NCBI GenBank assembly: GCA_050181465.1
Contig: JBFXDD010000001.1
Coordinates: forward strand, 1 to 64,000
Direction: 5' to 3'
DNA: 64,000 nucleotides
From: JACRLW01 sp050181465
GTDB taxonomy: Bacteria > Planctomycetota > UBA1135 > UBA2386
Shown here in pieces: positions 1 to 9,197 of the stretch; within the stretch, counting starts at the first letter, position 1; the number at the start of each line of letters is the position of its first letter. The translations under genes were made by a program, and so were the position numbers. The notes below the pieces were generated by a model. That model saw nothing but the letters and a program-made list of their open reading frames with translations. It ran no database searches and was not told the DNA's origin.

Positions 1-61
1 TGCAACTCAACGCAACCACAGAACGATCCCGCCGCGGGCGGATTAGAACCAGGACATCCCG

Positions 62-1603
62 ATGGATCTGAAGGCATCCGAAGTCACGAGCGTCCTCAAG
101 AAGGAGATCGAAGGCTTCGACGTCGCGACGAAGAAGTCGAGCGTCGGAACCGTGCTCTCGGTCGGTGACGGCGTCGCCCGCGTGTTCGGTCTCGACGACT
201 GCATGATGAATGAACTCGTCGAGTTCGGTGCGGGCGTCTTCGGCGTCTCGCTGAATCTCGAAGAGGACAACGTCGGCGTGGTGTTGCTGGGCGACGAGAC
301 GAAGGTCAAGGAAGGCGACGTCGTCCGAACCACCGGTCGCGTCATGTCGGTGCCGACCGGCCTGCCGATGGTCGGCCGCGTGGTCGATGCGCTCGGGAAC
401 CCGGTCGACGGCCGCGGCGCCATTCAGACCAAGGAGTCCGACCTCCGTCCGATCGAAGGTCGTGCCCCGTCGGTGCCGGAGCGTCAGCCGGTCAAGGAGC
501 CGCTCCAGACCGGAATCAAGTCGATCGACGCGATGATTCCCATTGGGCGTGGTCAGCGCGAACTCATCATCGGCGACCGCGCGACCGGCAAGACCGCGAT
601 CTGCGTCGACACGATCCTCAACCAGTTCTCGACCGGCGGTGGCGATCCGAACCACAAGGACCAGGTCATCTGCATCTACGTCGCGGTCGGGCAGAAGCAG
701 TCCACCGTGAAGGCGGTGGTGAAGAAGCTCGAGGAAGCCGGGGCCATGCCCTACACGATCGTCGTGTCGGCGCCGGCGTCCGCGCCGGCCGCCATGCAGT
801 TTCTCGCGCCGTACGCGGGATGCGCGATGGGTGAGCGATTGCGCGACGAAGGTCGCCATGTCGTCATCTTCTATGACGACCTCTACAAGCAGGCGCTCGC
901 CTATCGCCAAGTCATGTTGTTGTTGCGTCGTCCGCCGGGTCGCGAGGCGTTCCCGGGCGACGTGTTCAACCTCCACTCCCGCCTGCTCGAGCGTGCCGCG
1001 AAGTTGTCGGCTGCGTTGGGCGGCGGATCCTTGACGGCACTGCCGATCGTCGAGACGCAGGAAGGTGACGTGTCGGCCTACATCCCGACCAACGTCATCT
1101 CCATCACCGACGGACAGATCTTCCTCGAGTCCTCGCTGTTCAACGCCGGCCAGCGTCCCGCGGTGAACGCAGGTATCTCAGTGTCGCGCGTGGGTGGCTC
1201 GGCCCAGATCCCGGCGATGAAGAAGGTCGCCGGTGGTCTCCGCATCGGTCTCGCCCAGTATCGCGAGCTCGCGGCGTTCGCGCAGTTCGGCAGCGATCTC
1301 GACAAGGCGACCCAGCAGGCCATCAACCGTGGCCGACGCCTCGAGGAACTGCTCAAGCAGAACCAGTACGAGCCGGTGCCGGTCGAGGAACAAGTCGCGG
1401 TCATCTACGCGGGCACCTCCGGCGGCCTCGACGAAGTGCCGGTCGCGCGCGTGCTCGAGTTCGAGCGCGCCTACCGTGATCACTTGAAGGCCAACCACGC
1501 CGATCTCCTCACGACGATCCGCAAGGACAAGAAGTGGAGTGACGACTTGGCGAAGCGCTTCGATGCGATCTGTGCGAAGTTCCGCGCGGAGTTCTTGGCC
1601 TGA
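62..1603 (+). CDS. atpA: F1 ATP synthase subunit alpha
   Basis: This is the non-catalytic nucleotide-binding subunit of the F1 head of the membrane ATP synthase; three copies alternate with beta. The protein has 513 residues, the usual family length. The nucleotide-binding P-loop GDRATGKTA lies at about residues 171-179, after an N-terminal beta-barrel (VGDGVARVFGL). The ATG at 62 follows an AGGA-type ribosome site at about 52-55. It is the first of four genes in the order alpha, gamma, beta, epsilon, with short gaps, so they are almost certainly one operon. The genes for delta, b, c and a would lie to the left, outside the window. The identification is secure. Confidence 0.98.
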   Translation: MDLKASEVTSVLKKEIEGFDVATKKSSVGTVLSVGDGVARVFGLDDCMMNELVEFGAGVFGVSLNLEEDNVGVVLLGDETKVKEGDVVRTTGRVMSVPTGLPMVGRVVDALGNPVDGRGAIQTKESDLRPIEGRAPSVPERQPVKEPLQTGIKSIDAMIPIGRGQRELIIGDRATGKTAICVDTILNQFSTGGGDPNHKDQVICIYVAVGQKQSTVKAVVKKLEEAGAMPYTIVVSAPASAPAAMQFLAPYAGCAMGERLRDEGRHVVIFYDDLYKQALAYRQVMLLLRRPPGREAFPGDVFNLHSRLLERAAKLSAALGGGSLTALPIVETQEGDVSAYIPTNVISITDGQIFLESSLFNAGQRPAVNAGISVSRVGGSAQIPAMKKVAGGLRIGLAQYRELAAFAQFGSDLDKATQQAINRGRRLEELLKQNQYEPVPVEEQVAVIYAGTSGGLDEVPVARVLEFERAYRDHLKANHADLLTTIRKDKKWSDDLAKRFDAICAKFRAEFLA

Positions 1604-1655
1604 GGCGCCGACCGGACTGATCCTTAGCTGACGGCAAGTCGAGGCACGATCCCGC

Positions 1656-2534
1656 ATGGCGAACATCAAGGAACTCCGCGGCCGCATCCGCTCGGTGAGC
1701 AACATCGCCAAGATCACGAAGGCGATGGAGATGGTCGCGTCGATGAAGCTCCGCAAAGTGCAGGGGCGCGCGGCGTCGTTCCGGCCGTACACGGAAGAGC
1801 TGCGGACGCTGCTGGATCACCTCGCCGGCGCGGTCGAGTCCGAGGCCGAGTTGCCGCTCTTCCGTCGCCGTGCGGTTCGCACGGTCGCCGCGCTGGTCAT
1901 CACGTCCGATCGCGGTCTGTGCGGGGCATACAACGCCAACGTGCTTGCGAAGGTCACGGCGCTGCGCAACCGCTGCCGCGATGAGCAGAAGAACCTCGTC
2001 TGCTACGTCATCGGCAAGAAGGGATACACGTGGCTGTCGCGTCGCGGCATCACGGTCAAACACTTCTACGCAGAGCCGCCGCTCGAGTCCTTGGACTTCA
2101 CGACGGCGCGGGTCGCTTCCAACGACTTGGTCGGCGCCTTCCTCGGCGGCGAGATCGACGAAGTGCGGTTGGTCTTCACGGCCTTCCATTCGGCTGCGCG
2201 ATTCGAACCGCGTGACGACGCCTTCCTGCCGATCGGTGCCGATGTCGCGCGTAAGGTCGGCGAGAAGCGAACCGAGAGCGTCTACGCGATGGAGCCGGAT
2301 CCGGCTGCCATCTTCGAGCGCATCCTTCCGAAGTATCTTCAGACCGTCGTGTTCGATGCGATGATCGAGTCGCTCGCCGCGGAGATGGCATCCCGCCGAA
2401 TGGCGATGAAGGGTGCGACCGATGCTGCGACGCGCATGAGCAAAGAGCTCAAGAAGAAGTACAACCGAGCTCGCCAGGAGAGCATCACCAAGGAGCTGCT
2501 CGACATCATCGGCGGCGCCAGCGCGGTGTCCTGA
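1656..2534 (+). CDS. atpG: F1 ATP synthase subunit gamma
   Basis: This is the central rotor shaft of F1, coupling c-ring rotation to catalysis. The 292 residues match the family. The N-terminal helix starts MANIKELRGRIRSVSNIAKI and carries the conserved TKAMEMVAS, and the C-terminal helix includes ATRMSKELKKKYNRARQ, which together form the coiled-coil shaft. A conserved central segment reads SDRGLCGAYNANV. It starts 52 bases after atpA and is followed by atpD, the standard bacterial order. No Shine-Dalgarno sequence is obvious in the few bases before the ATG. Confidence 0.97.
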   Translation: MANIKELRGRIRSVSNIAKITKAMEMVASMKLRKVQGRAASFRPYTEELRTLLDHLAGAVESEAELPLFRRRAVRTVAALVITSDRGLCGAYNANVLAKVTALRNRCRDEQKNLVCYVIGKKGYTWLSRRGITVKHFYAEPPLESLDFTTARVASNDLVGAFLGGEIDEVRLVFTAFHSAARFEPRDDAFLPIGADVARKVGEKRTESVYAMEPDPAAIFERILPKYLQTVVFDAMIESLAAEMASRRMAMKGATDAATRMSKELKKKYNRARQESITKELLDIIGGASAVS

Positions 2535-2597
2535 GCGAGTCCATCGACTGCCCATTTTCCCAGCCGTTTCTCAAGCCAGCGTTATTCGGAGACAATC

Positions 2598-4055
2598 GTG
2601 ACCGCGACCAAAGGCAAGGTCCTCCAGGTGTTCGGCCCCGTGGTGGACGTGGAGTTCCCCGAAGGCCATCTGCCGCCCATCTACAACGCGCTCCGCGTGA
2701 AGGACGCCGGTCGCAAGATCGATCTCACGCTCGAGGTCGCGCAGCAGCTCGGCAACTCGACCGTGCGCGGTGTCGCGCTCTCCTCCACCGACGGTCTGAT
2801 CCGCGGCATGGAGGTGTCGGACACCGGAGCGCCGATCTCGGTGCCGGTGGGACAGGTCACCATGGGCCGTCTGTTCGACGTCCTCGGCAACGCACTCGAG
2901 GTCGGTGTCGCGCATCCGCGGACCGGCGAGCCGATGCCTGCGGTGACCGCGAAGCACCACTTCCCGATCCATCGCCCGGCGCCGAGCTTCGAGGATCAGC
3001 AGGAGATCAAGGACCTGTTCGAGACGGGCATCAAAGTCGTCGATCTCCTGTGTCCGTTCGCGAAGGGCGGAAAGGTCGGTCTCTTCGGTGGTGCAGGCGT
3101 CGGCAAGACGGTGCTCATCCAGGAGCTGATCCGAGTCACGGCCGTCGAGAAGGGTGGCTTCTCGGTGTTCTGTGGCGTCGGTGAGCGGACGCGCGAAGGC
3201 AACGACCTCTGGCTCGAAATGGCCGAGGCCGAGTACACGCAGCCCGATGGCAGCAAGGCGTCCGTGCTCGACAACGCCGTGCTCGTCTTCGGCCAGATGA
3301 ACGAGCCCCCGGGTGCGCGCCTGCGCGTGGCGCTGACCGGGCTTACGATGGCCGAGTACTTCCGTGATCGCGAGAAGAAGGACGTGCTCCTCTTCGTCGA
3401 CAACGTGTTCCGCTTCGTGCAAGCCGGTTCCGAGGTGTCCGCACTGCTCGGGCGGCTCCCGAGCGCCGTCGGTTACCAGCCCACGATGGCGTCGGAAATG
3501 GGTGCGCTCCAGGAGCGCATCACTTCGACGAAGGATGGCTCGGTGACCTCGATGCAGGCGGTCTACGTGCCTGCGGACGACATCACCGACCCTGCCCCGG
3601 TGGCGACCTTCGCGCACTTGGACTCCACGATCATCCTCGAGCGCCAAATCGCCGAGCTCGGCATCTACCCGGCCGTCGATCCGCTGAAGTCGACCAGCAA
3701 GATGTTGACCCCAGGCGCGGTCGGACAGGAGCACTACGAAGTCGCGCGTGGCGTGCAGAAGACCCTCCAGCGCTATCAGGACCTGCGCGACATCATCGCG
3801 ATCCTCGGCATGGAAGAGCTGTCCGAAGAGGACAAGCAGGTTGTCTCGCGCGCCCGCAAGATCCAGCGCTTCTTGTCGCAGCCCTTCTTCGTGGCGGAGC
3901 AGTTCACGGGTTCCCCCGGCAAGTTCGTCAAGCTTGCCGACACCGTGCGTTCCTTCAAGGAGATCCTGGAAGGCAAGCACGACGATCTGCCGGAGCAAGC
4001 TTTCTACATGGTCGGCTCGATCGAGGAAGCGGTGCAGAAGGCGAAGACGCTCTGA
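2598..4055 (+). CDS. atpD: F1 ATP synthase subunit beta
   Basis: This is the catalytic subunit of F1. The 485 residues include the P-loop GGAGVGKT at about 164-171, the Walker B region LLFVDNVFRF, the catalytic-site segment SALLGRLPSAVGYQPT and the DELSEED-equivalent loop MEELSEEDKQ near the C-terminus. I chose the GTG at 2598 because it aligns with the usual beta N-terminus (short tail, then GKVLQVFGPVVDVEF) and follows a GGAG ribosome site about eight bases upstream. It is third in the F1 gene cluster. Confidence 0.98.
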   Translation: MTATKGKVLQVFGPVVDVEFPEGHLPPIYNALRVKDAGRKIDLTLEVAQQLGNSTVRGVALSSTDGLIRGMEVSDTGAPISVPVGQVTMGRLFDVLGNALEVGVAHPRTGEPMPAVTAKHHFPIHRPAPSFEDQQEIKDLFETGIKVVDLLCPFAKGGKVGLFGGAGVGKTVLIQELIRVTAVEKGGFSVFCGVGERTREGNDLWLEMAEAEYTQPDGSKASVLDNAVLVFGQMNEPPGARLRVALTGLTMAEYFRDREKKDVLLFVDNVFRFVQAGSEVSALLGRLPSAVGYQPTMASEMGALQERITSTKDGSVTSMQAVYVPADDITDPAPVATFAHLDSTIILERQIAELGIYPAVDPLKSTSKMLTPGAVGQEHYEVARGVQKTLQRYQDLRDIIAILGMEELSEEDKQVVSRARKIQRFLSQPFFVAEQFTGSPGKFVKLADTVRSFKEILEGKHDDLPEQAFYMVGSIEEAVQKAKTL

Positions 4056-4122
4056 TCCGCTGCTTCGGAGAACACGCAGTCATTCCACGGTTCCCACGGT
4101 CGTCGCTTCCCTCGGTGTCCTC

Positions 4123-4554
4123 GTGACCAAGACCCTCCGCCTGCGCATCGTCACTCCCGACGCGGTCATCCACGACGGCGAGGTCCAGTCCGTTCAGTTC
4201 GCCGGCCTGGACGGCACCTACGGAATTCTCGCCAACCACGCACCCTTGGTCACCGCAACTCTGCCTGGGGCGCTGCGCTTCAAGACTGCCGACGGTCGAC
4301 TCGAGGAACTGGTGGTGACCGACGGCTTCGCCGAGATGGTCGACAATGTGTTGTCGATCGTCTGCGAGGCCGGCGAGCGGGGAGCCGAGATCGACGTCGC
4401 CCGTGCTCGAGAGGCCGAGAAACGGGCCCGTGACCTGCTTGCCAATCGGGCGGCATTGGCTAGCGAGGACGTGATTCGCGCCGAAGAGTCCTTGCGCCGC
4501 GCCCTCATTCGGCAGGTCGTCGGGCAGCGCTCCGGACAGAGCATCGATCGCTGA
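4123..4554 (+). CDS. atpC: F1 ATP synthase subunit epsilon
   Basis: This subunit links the gamma shaft to the c-ring and can inhibit ATP hydrolysis. The 143 residues show the N-terminal beta-sandwich (TLRLRIVTPDAVIHDGEV, then GTYGILANHAPLVT) and a C-terminal two-helix segment rich in Ala, Arg and Glu. The frame is open well upstream, but only the GTG at 4123 gives the normal family N-terminus. It sits 67 bases after atpD and ends the F1 cluster; the next gene, aspS, begins about 100 bases later. Confidence 0.93.
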   Translation: MTKTLRLRIVTPDAVIHDGEVQSVQFAGLDGTYGILANHAPLVTATLPGALRFKTADGRLEELVVTDGFAEMVDNVLSIVCEAGERGAEIDVARAREAEKRARDLLANRAALASEDVIRAEESLRRALIRQVVGQRSGQSIDR

Positions 4555-4639
4555 GCCGGGCACAGCGTAGGGGGATCGAGGTCACCGGCAGTGACTCGGT
4601 CCTTGTGCGCCATGGTTCGCGCGCTCGCGAAGCGCTACA

Positions 4640-4662
4640 AGGCCATGCCCTGAGCATGGCTT
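4640..4662 (+). promoter_or_regulatory. Hairpin enclosing the aspS start codon
   Basis: GCCATGC (4642-4648) and GCATGGC (4654-4660) are perfect inverted repeats separated by five bases. The pairing can be extended to 4640/4662 with one G-T pair. The second arm contains the aspS ATG (4656-4658), and the nearest purine-rich stretch (AAGG, 4639-4642) lies at the base of the first arm. If it forms in mRNA, it would hide the start site. The structure is seen in sequence; a regulatory role is inference and may be chance. Confidence 0.35.
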
Positions 4663-6443
4663 CCTGGCAGAGAACGCATACCTGTGGCGAGCTGCGTGAG
4701 CAGCACGTCGGTCAACACGTCGTCTTGTGCGGTTGGATCGAGAACCACCGCCACCACGGCGCTCTCCTGTTTCTCGACTTGCGCGATCGCTATGGCGTGA
4801 CCCAGGTCATGCTGCGCGAAGAGTCGGACGCCACGCTCTTCGAGCGGCTCCGACGCCTGGGCCAGGAAGACGTGATCTCGGTGCGCGGTCTCGTCGCGCG
4901 CCGCGAGAGCCCCAATCCGGATCGACTCACGGGTGCGATCGAGATCGTCCCGACGGAGGTCACGATCCTCAACGAGGCCGAGCCGCCGCCTTTCGAAGTG
5001 CTCGACGTCCCGGAGGCGAACGAGGAGCTGCGCATGCGCTATCGCTACCTCGACTTGCGACGACGTCCGCTCCAGGAAGCGCTCCGCAAGCGAGCGCGCT
5101 TCGTGACCGCGATCCGCAACTACCTCGCAGCGCACGACTTCATCGATATCGAGACTCCCATTCTGACGAAGTCGACCCCGGAAGGTGCTCGTGACTATCT
5201 GGTGCCGAGCCGAGTCAATCCGGGCACCTTCTACGCGCTCCCGCAGAGCCCGCAGATCTTCAAGCAGATCTGCATGATCGCGGGGCTGGATCGGTACTAC
5301 CAGATCGCGCGTTGCTTCCGTGACGAAGACCTACGCGCTGATCGTCAACCCGAGTTCACGCAGATCGATCTCGAGATGTCCTTCGTCGAAGAGAAGGACG
5401 TGCTCGACATGGTCGAAGGCATGGTGGTCGCGGGCTTTCGTGAGGGCTTCGGCATCGAACTGCCGCAACCCTTTCCTCGCTTCGACTACGAGGAGGCGAT
5501 GTCGCGCTTCGGCAGCGACAAGCCCGACCTTCGCTTCGGGATGGAGCTGATCGATCTCGGTGCGATTGCGGCCAAGTGTGATTTCAAGGTGTTCCGTGGC
5601 GCGATCGAAGCCGGTGGCCTGGTCAAGGGCATCTGCGCCGAAGGTGCTGCAGAACGTTTCTCGCGAAAGGGCATCGACGAACTCACCGCATTCGTCGGTA
5701 CGCATGGCGCCAAGGGGCTGGCATGGGCGAAGGTGACCGCGACCGGACTCGAAGGTTCGATCGCCAAGTTCTTCGACGGTGCAGCCGGCGCCGAACTGAT
5801 CGCGGCGATGGGTGCCAAGCCGGGCGACTTGTTGCTGTTCGTCGCCGATCAGAAGCGAGTCGTCCTGCGGGCGCTCGGCGAACTTCGCAACAAGGTTGCG
5901 GGTATCTTGGGTCTGCGCGATGCCGGTCGTTTCCGCTGCTGCTGGGTCCTCGACTTCCCGATGTTCGAGTGGAACGACGATCAGCAACGTTGGCAGTTCG
6001 CCCACAACCCGTTCTCGGCGCCGCGCGACTGGGACGTCGGCGACTTCGCAGTCGACACCGAGAAGCATCGCAGTCGCGCCTACGACTTCGTGATGAACGG
6101 GTGGGAGCTCGGCTCCGGAAGCATTCGAATCCACCGACCGGAGTTGCAGGCTCGGGTCTTCGACTTCCTCGGCATCAGCAAGGAGCAACAGGCGGCGAAC
6201 TTCGGCTTCATGCTCGAGGCGTATCGCTATGGCGGGCCACCCCACGGTGGAATCGCACTCGGCGTCGATCGTCTCGTCACCTTGGCCCTGGGCATGGACT
6301 CGATCCGCGATGTGATCGCGTTCCCGAAGACGTCGAGCGCGACCGATCTGATGAGTGCTGCGCCAAGCGAAGTGAGCAAGAAGCAGCTCGACGAACTCTG
6401 GCTCCAGAGCACTTGGGTGAAGCCCGCGGAAGGAAGCTCCTGA
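4656..6443 (+). CDS. aspS: Aspartyl-tRNA synthetase
   Basis: It charges tRNA-Asp (possibly also tRNA-Asn) with aspartate. The 595 residues are typical of the bacterial type: an N-terminal OB fold (VVLCGWIENHRHHGALLFLDL), the class II core, the bacterial GAD insertion and class II motif 2 (RCFRDEDLRADRQPEFTQID) and motif 3 (GGIALGVDRLV). The ATG at 4656 gives the family-like start MASWQRTHTCGELRE; an upstream ATG at 4605 would add 17 unconserved residues. The chosen start codon lies inside a small hairpin (see the entry at 4640-4662). The stop codon shares one base with the start of the next gene. Confidence 0.96.
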   Translation: MASWQRTHTCGELREQHVGQHVVLCGWIENHRHHGALLFLDLRDRYGVTQVMLREESDATLFERLRRLGQEDVISVRGLVARRESPNPDRLTGAIEIVPTEVTILNEAEPPPFEVLDVPEANEELRMRYRYLDLRRRPLQEALRKRARFVTAIRNYLAAHDFIDIETPILTKSTPEGARDYLVPSRVNPGTFYALPQSPQIFKQICMIAGLDRYYQIARCFRDEDLRADRQPEFTQIDLEMSFVEEKDVLDMVEGMVVAGFREGFGIELPQPFPRFDYEEAMSRFGSDKPDLRFGMELIDLGAIAAKCDFKVFRGAIEAGGLVKGICAEGAAERFSRKGIDELTAFVGTHGAKGLAWAKVTATGLEGSIAKFFDGAAGAELIAAMGAKPGDLLLFVADQKRVVLRALGELRNKVAGILGLRDAGRFRCCWVLDFPMFEWNDDQQRWQFAHNPFSAPRDWDVGDFAVDTEKHRSRAYDFVMNGWELGSGSIRIHRPELQARVFDFLGISKEQQAANFGFMLEAYRYGGPPHGGIALGVDRLVTLALGMDSIRDVIAFPKTSSATDLMSAAPSEVSKKQLDELWLQSTWVKPAEGSS

Positions 6444-7117
6444 TGCGCAAGCCCGCCGAGCTGCTTTGTCTGCTGATATGGCCGTTCGCCGGCGCCCTCG
6501 TCGGGTGTGCGAGTCGACCGCAACCGCTCGCGGCCGGACCTGGTCTCGTGAGCCACGATCGAACGCCACCGGCTGATGCCGCGACCTTCGCCCGGCCTGA
6601 TCTCCTCGTGGGTGACCGTTTCGTGTTCCGGCGCGGCGGGCAGGAGCGAATCGCTGTGCGGGTCAGCGCGATCGAAGAGGATGCCGTCGAGTTCACCGAT
6701 GAGGATCGCGGGATGGTGAACCGCTTCGACCGAGACTTCGGCGCCGTCGAGTTGCGCGACGCCGCCGGTGCGACCATCACTCGATGGGATCGAGTCGATG
6801 CGCGGTTCCACTGGCCGCTTTGGGTGGGCAAGCGATGGACCGCCCAATACGTACGTCGCGATGAAGACGGCGAGGTTCCCGTGCTCGCCGAGTACTCCTG
6901 CGAAGGTCGCGAGACCATCACCGTTCTCGCAGGGAGCTTCGATGCGCTTCGCATCCTGCGCCGCTCCCGACCGCTGCTCGACGGGGAATGGCTCGAGCGC
7001 GTCGACGTGCTCTGGTATGCACCTCTCGTGGGGCAGGTCGTGCGACGGATCGAGGATTCGGTTCTGACTGAACTCGAGGCGGCGCACCGACAAGGTGCGC
7101 CGATCGAAGCACGCTGA
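6443..7117 (+). CDS. Predicted lipoprotein of unknown function, coupled to aspS
   Basis: This 224-residue protein begins with an export signal and a plausible lipobox (FAGALVGC, Cys at about 22), so it is probably anchored in an envelope membrane. The rest is a soluble, charged domain with many beta-strand-like stretches (ERIAVRVSAIEEDAVEFTDED; WTAQYVRRDEDG) and no catalytic motif that I recognise. Its ATG shares one base with the aspS stop codon (TGATG), implying translational coupling. It ends before a strong inverted repeat facing a convergent lipoprotein gene. Function unknown. Confidence 0.8.
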   Translation: MRKPAELLCLLIWPFAGALVGCASRPQPLAAGPGLVSHDRTPPADAATFARPDLLVGDRFVFRRGGQERIAVRVSAIEEDAVEFTDEDRGMVNRFDRDFGAVELRDAAGATITRWDRVDARFHWPLWVGKRWTAQYVRRDEDGEVPVLAEYSCEGRETITVLAGSFDALRILRRSRPLLDGEWLERVDVLWYAPLVGQVVRRIEDSVLTELEAAHRQGAPIEAR

Positions 7118-7171
7118 GGGGTCGAGGCGGGCGCGCGCTGGAAGCGGCGCAACTGCGCTCACCCCGAAACG

Positions 7172-7212
7172 CAACGCGCGCTCGATCCGCGATGCGAATC
7201 GAGCGCGCGTTG
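7172..7212. terminator. Bidirectional GC-rich hairpin between convergent genes
   Basis: A 15-bp perfect inverted repeat (arms 7172-7186 and 7198-7212, core AACGCGCGCTCGAT) with an 11-base loop lies between the convergent lipoprotein genes ending at 7117 and 7242. There is no clear T-run on either side, so it is not a textbook intrinsic terminator. Its position and strength still suggest that it ends or protects both transcripts. Confidence 0.6.
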
Positions 7213-7241
7213 GCGACCGCCACGTTGCCGTGGCGGGGGCA

Positions 7242-7592
7242 TCACATGCCGCCGTCGATCTTCAGGAACTTGCCATCGTCGCGGAGCAGGCTGCCCATCG
7301 AACGCTTGCTGGCAACTTCCTTGTGACGGAAGCCGGTGCCGCCATCGCCGCCGAAGGCGTCGTTGAGCCAGAAGGCGTAGGCGTCGGTGACGAAGAAGTC
7401 GCCGATCGCAGCGCCGTAGCGCGCGAGCGGAATGACCGGGATGATGTAGAGCACCGCGTCGATCCACGGGCTCTCGACGTACATCTTGTGATCCCAGTCA
7501 TCCACCGTGCGCTGGAGCTGGTGGGGACCGGCGGCGCAGCCGGCGAAGAGGCCGGACAGAGCCAGGAGAGCAGCGATCGCAATCTTGCGCAT
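7242..7592 (-). CDS. Small lipoprotein, DUF3332-like
   Basis: The 116-residue product starts MRKIAIAALLALSGLFAGCA, a clear lipoprotein signal with Cys at about 19. The ATG at 7592 was chosen because it begins the signal peptide and has AAAGGA just upstream; a longer frame adds only an unlikely Pro-rich lead. The middle carries a hydrophobic segment (IDAVLYIIPVIPLARYGAAI) preceded by a Trp-Asp pair and followed by YAFWLND. This resembles the DUF3332 family of small cell-envelope proteins. That family call is from pattern memory and tentative; the role is unknown. Confidence 0.65.
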   Translation of the reverse strand: MRKIAIAALLALSGLFAGCAAGPHQLQRTVDDWDHKMYVESPWIDAVLYIIPVIPLARYGAAIGDFFVTDAYAFWLNDAFGGDGGTGFRHKEVASKRSMGSLLRDDGKFLKIDGGM

Positions 7593-7725
7593 GAGGAATC
7601 CTTTCGGGGTTCTAGGAGCAGGCGGCATCGAAAGACGCCACCGCGCTTGCGGATGGCAAACTAGGGCGGGGACGCCGCTCGTGCCACGAGAATGTGGGCC
7701 TCGGTGTCTCTAAGCTTTCGCGCTC

Positions 7726-7965
7726 ATGTCTGGAGTTTCCTCTCGGAGTCCGGTCGACGAACGCGCGCGCACCGAGCGTGGTCTGTTGGGGTTCTATGCC
7801 TCGTGTACCGTCTTCGGAATCGCGACCGCGATCACCGCGGTGGTTTGGATCGTGTTCCCGGGGGTGGAGGGACTGGCCGCGCTGGGCTGGGCGGGGGTCG
7901 GAGTCGCCGCGATCTCCGCGGTGGCGACCTGGCACTATCTCGGCGTGATGCGCAAGGAGCGTTGA
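7726..7965 (+). CDS. Small two-TM membrane protein
   Basis: The 79-residue product has a short charged N-terminus and then two hydrophobic segments (about residues 24-45 and 49-70) ending in MRKER, which suggests a membrane hairpin with both ends in the cytoplasm. No family is recognised. It is transcribed away from the upstream lipoprotein and towards gmhB. Codon use looks like its neighbours, and the hydrophobic pattern is too regular for a chance frame, but no strong ribosome site is visible. Confidence 0.55.
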   Translation: MSGVSSRSPVDERARTERGLLGFYASCTVFGIATAITAVVWIVFPGVEGLAALGWAGVGVAAISAVATWHYLGVMRKER

Positions 7966-7990
7966 TTACGCTGACCGGATCCGGTCGGTC

Positions 7991-8560
7991 TCACGAGGAA
8001 GGGTTCGACGCGAGGATCGCGGCGGCGGCGGCGAAGACGTCGCTGACGCACCGGTAGGGCACACCCGCTCGCTCCAGCTCGGCAAGTTCGACGGCCGTCG
8101 GTTTCCCCGTGGACACCAGCCATCCCTGCACTCCAGCGGCGGTTGCCGCAAGCACGTCGCGCGCAGAATCACCGATCGAGTGCGAGCGTGAGAGATCGAG
8201 GTCGAGGATGCGTTCAGCGTCCTGCAGCAGACCCGGCAGCGGTTTCCGGCAGTCGCAGCGGCGTCGGTAGCCGGCGACTTCGGCGTCGGGATGGTGCGGA
8301 CAGTGCAGCAGCGCGTCCAGACGCAGGCCGAGTTGCCGTTGGAGCCGTTCGTGGATCACCGCGAGCGTCGACTCGTCCAGGTAGCCGCGCCCGATCCCAC
8401 TCTGGTTCGTGACCACGACCAAGCGGAAGCCGGCCTCGCGCAACGATCTCAGCGCCTCGGGAACCCTGGGCAGCACCTCGACCTCCTCGGGGGCGCGACA
8501 GAAGTCGCGTTCCACCATGAGGGTGCCGTCGCGGTCCAAAAAGATCGCTGGGCGCGACAA
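7991..8560 (-). CDS. gmhB: D-glycero-D-manno-heptose 1,7-bisphosphate 7-phosphatase
   Basis: This HAD-family phosphatase removes the C7 phosphate of heptose bisphosphate on the way to ADP-heptose for lipopolysaccharide. The 189 residues carry the intact HAD motif I FLDRDGTL (nucleophile Asp9, general acid Asp11), motif II VVTNQSGIGRG, the zinc-binding CPHHP plus CDC pair, CRKPLPG, and motif IV IGDSARD. All catalytic residues are present, in contrast to the degenerate relative at 28104-28685. It lies two bases after the PEGA lipoprotein gene on the same strand, so the two are probably co-transcribed. A GmhB implies a lipopolysaccharide-like outer membrane or other heptosylated glycan. Confidence 0.9.
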   Translation of the reverse strand: MSRPAIFLDRDGTLMVERDFCRAPEEVEVLPRVPEALRSLREAGFRLVVVTNQSGIGRGYLDESTLAVIHERLQRQLGLRLDALLHCPHHPDAEVAGYRRRCDCRKPLPGLLQDAERILDLDLSRSHSIGDSARDVLAATAAGVQGWLVSTGKPTAVELAELERAGVPYRCVSDVFAAAAAILASNPSS

Positions 8561-8562
8561 GG

Positions 8563-9000
8563 TCAGCGGGAGGGGTCGAGAGCCGCGGCGTTGACTGGGC
8601 CGTCACCTGCGGGGTGCAGCACGACGTGGAGGGCGGACGGCACGTATTCCGTCTTCGCCGCGAACGGGGTCGCGAAGTCGCCGAGCGTCCACCAGAGCGG
8701 GAATGCGATCGAGCGCAGTTCCGCGCCGTCCTGCCAGCGCGAGGTGTAGAGGCTGGTGTGATGCATGACGCGCCGGGACTCCTCGCCGTAGCCGCGCTTG
8801 CGCAGAGTGATCGTGTGATCGCTGCCGAGGAGGCCGCCCAGGTCGAGCTTCACCGGAGTGGTTCGACCGGTGTCTTCGCCGTCGACCAGCACCTGCGCCC
8901 CCTGCGGTCGACTCGTGACCGTGACGTGGGAGTCGACTCCGAACCAAGTGCATGCGCTCGCGAACTGGCAAGCGAGGACGACGAGGACTGCGCGCATCAT
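8563..9000 (-). CDS. PEGA-domain lipoprotein
   Basis: This 145-residue protein has a short hydrophobic leader (MMRAVLVVLACQFASAC) whose Cys at about 17 makes it a likely lipoprotein. Next comes a PEGA-type beta domain (HVTVTSRPQGAQVLVDGEDT, then TPVKLDLGG and ITLRKRGY). PEGA domains are small surface modules of unknown ligand, common in secreted proteins. The remainder includes an aromatic segment (FPLWWTLGDF). It is the first gene of a probable two-gene unit with gmhB and is divergent from the SH3 protein at 9198. Confidence 0.75.
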   Translation of the reverse strand: MMRAVLVVLACQFASACTWFGVDSHVTVTSRPQGAQVLVDGEDTGRTTPVKLDLGGLLGSDHTITLRKRGYGEESRRVMHHTSLYTSRWQDGAELRSIAFPLWWTLGDFATPFAAKTEYVPSALHVVLHPAGDGPVNAAALDPSR

Positions 9001-9197
9001 CAGGGATGGTATCGGCTGGTCCGGGGCACGGAAGCAATCCGCGGGCGCGGGATTCTGTGAGACGAACTTGGCGATTCCGGTTGGACACCGACTGGGCCAC
9101 GGTTGTTGCGCCCCTGCTTCTCCGCTACGTTGCTGTCGGAATCAGAACCTGTGACGGTGGGCGGCCACCGTCGCGTTGCCCATCCTAGGGAGGCCTC

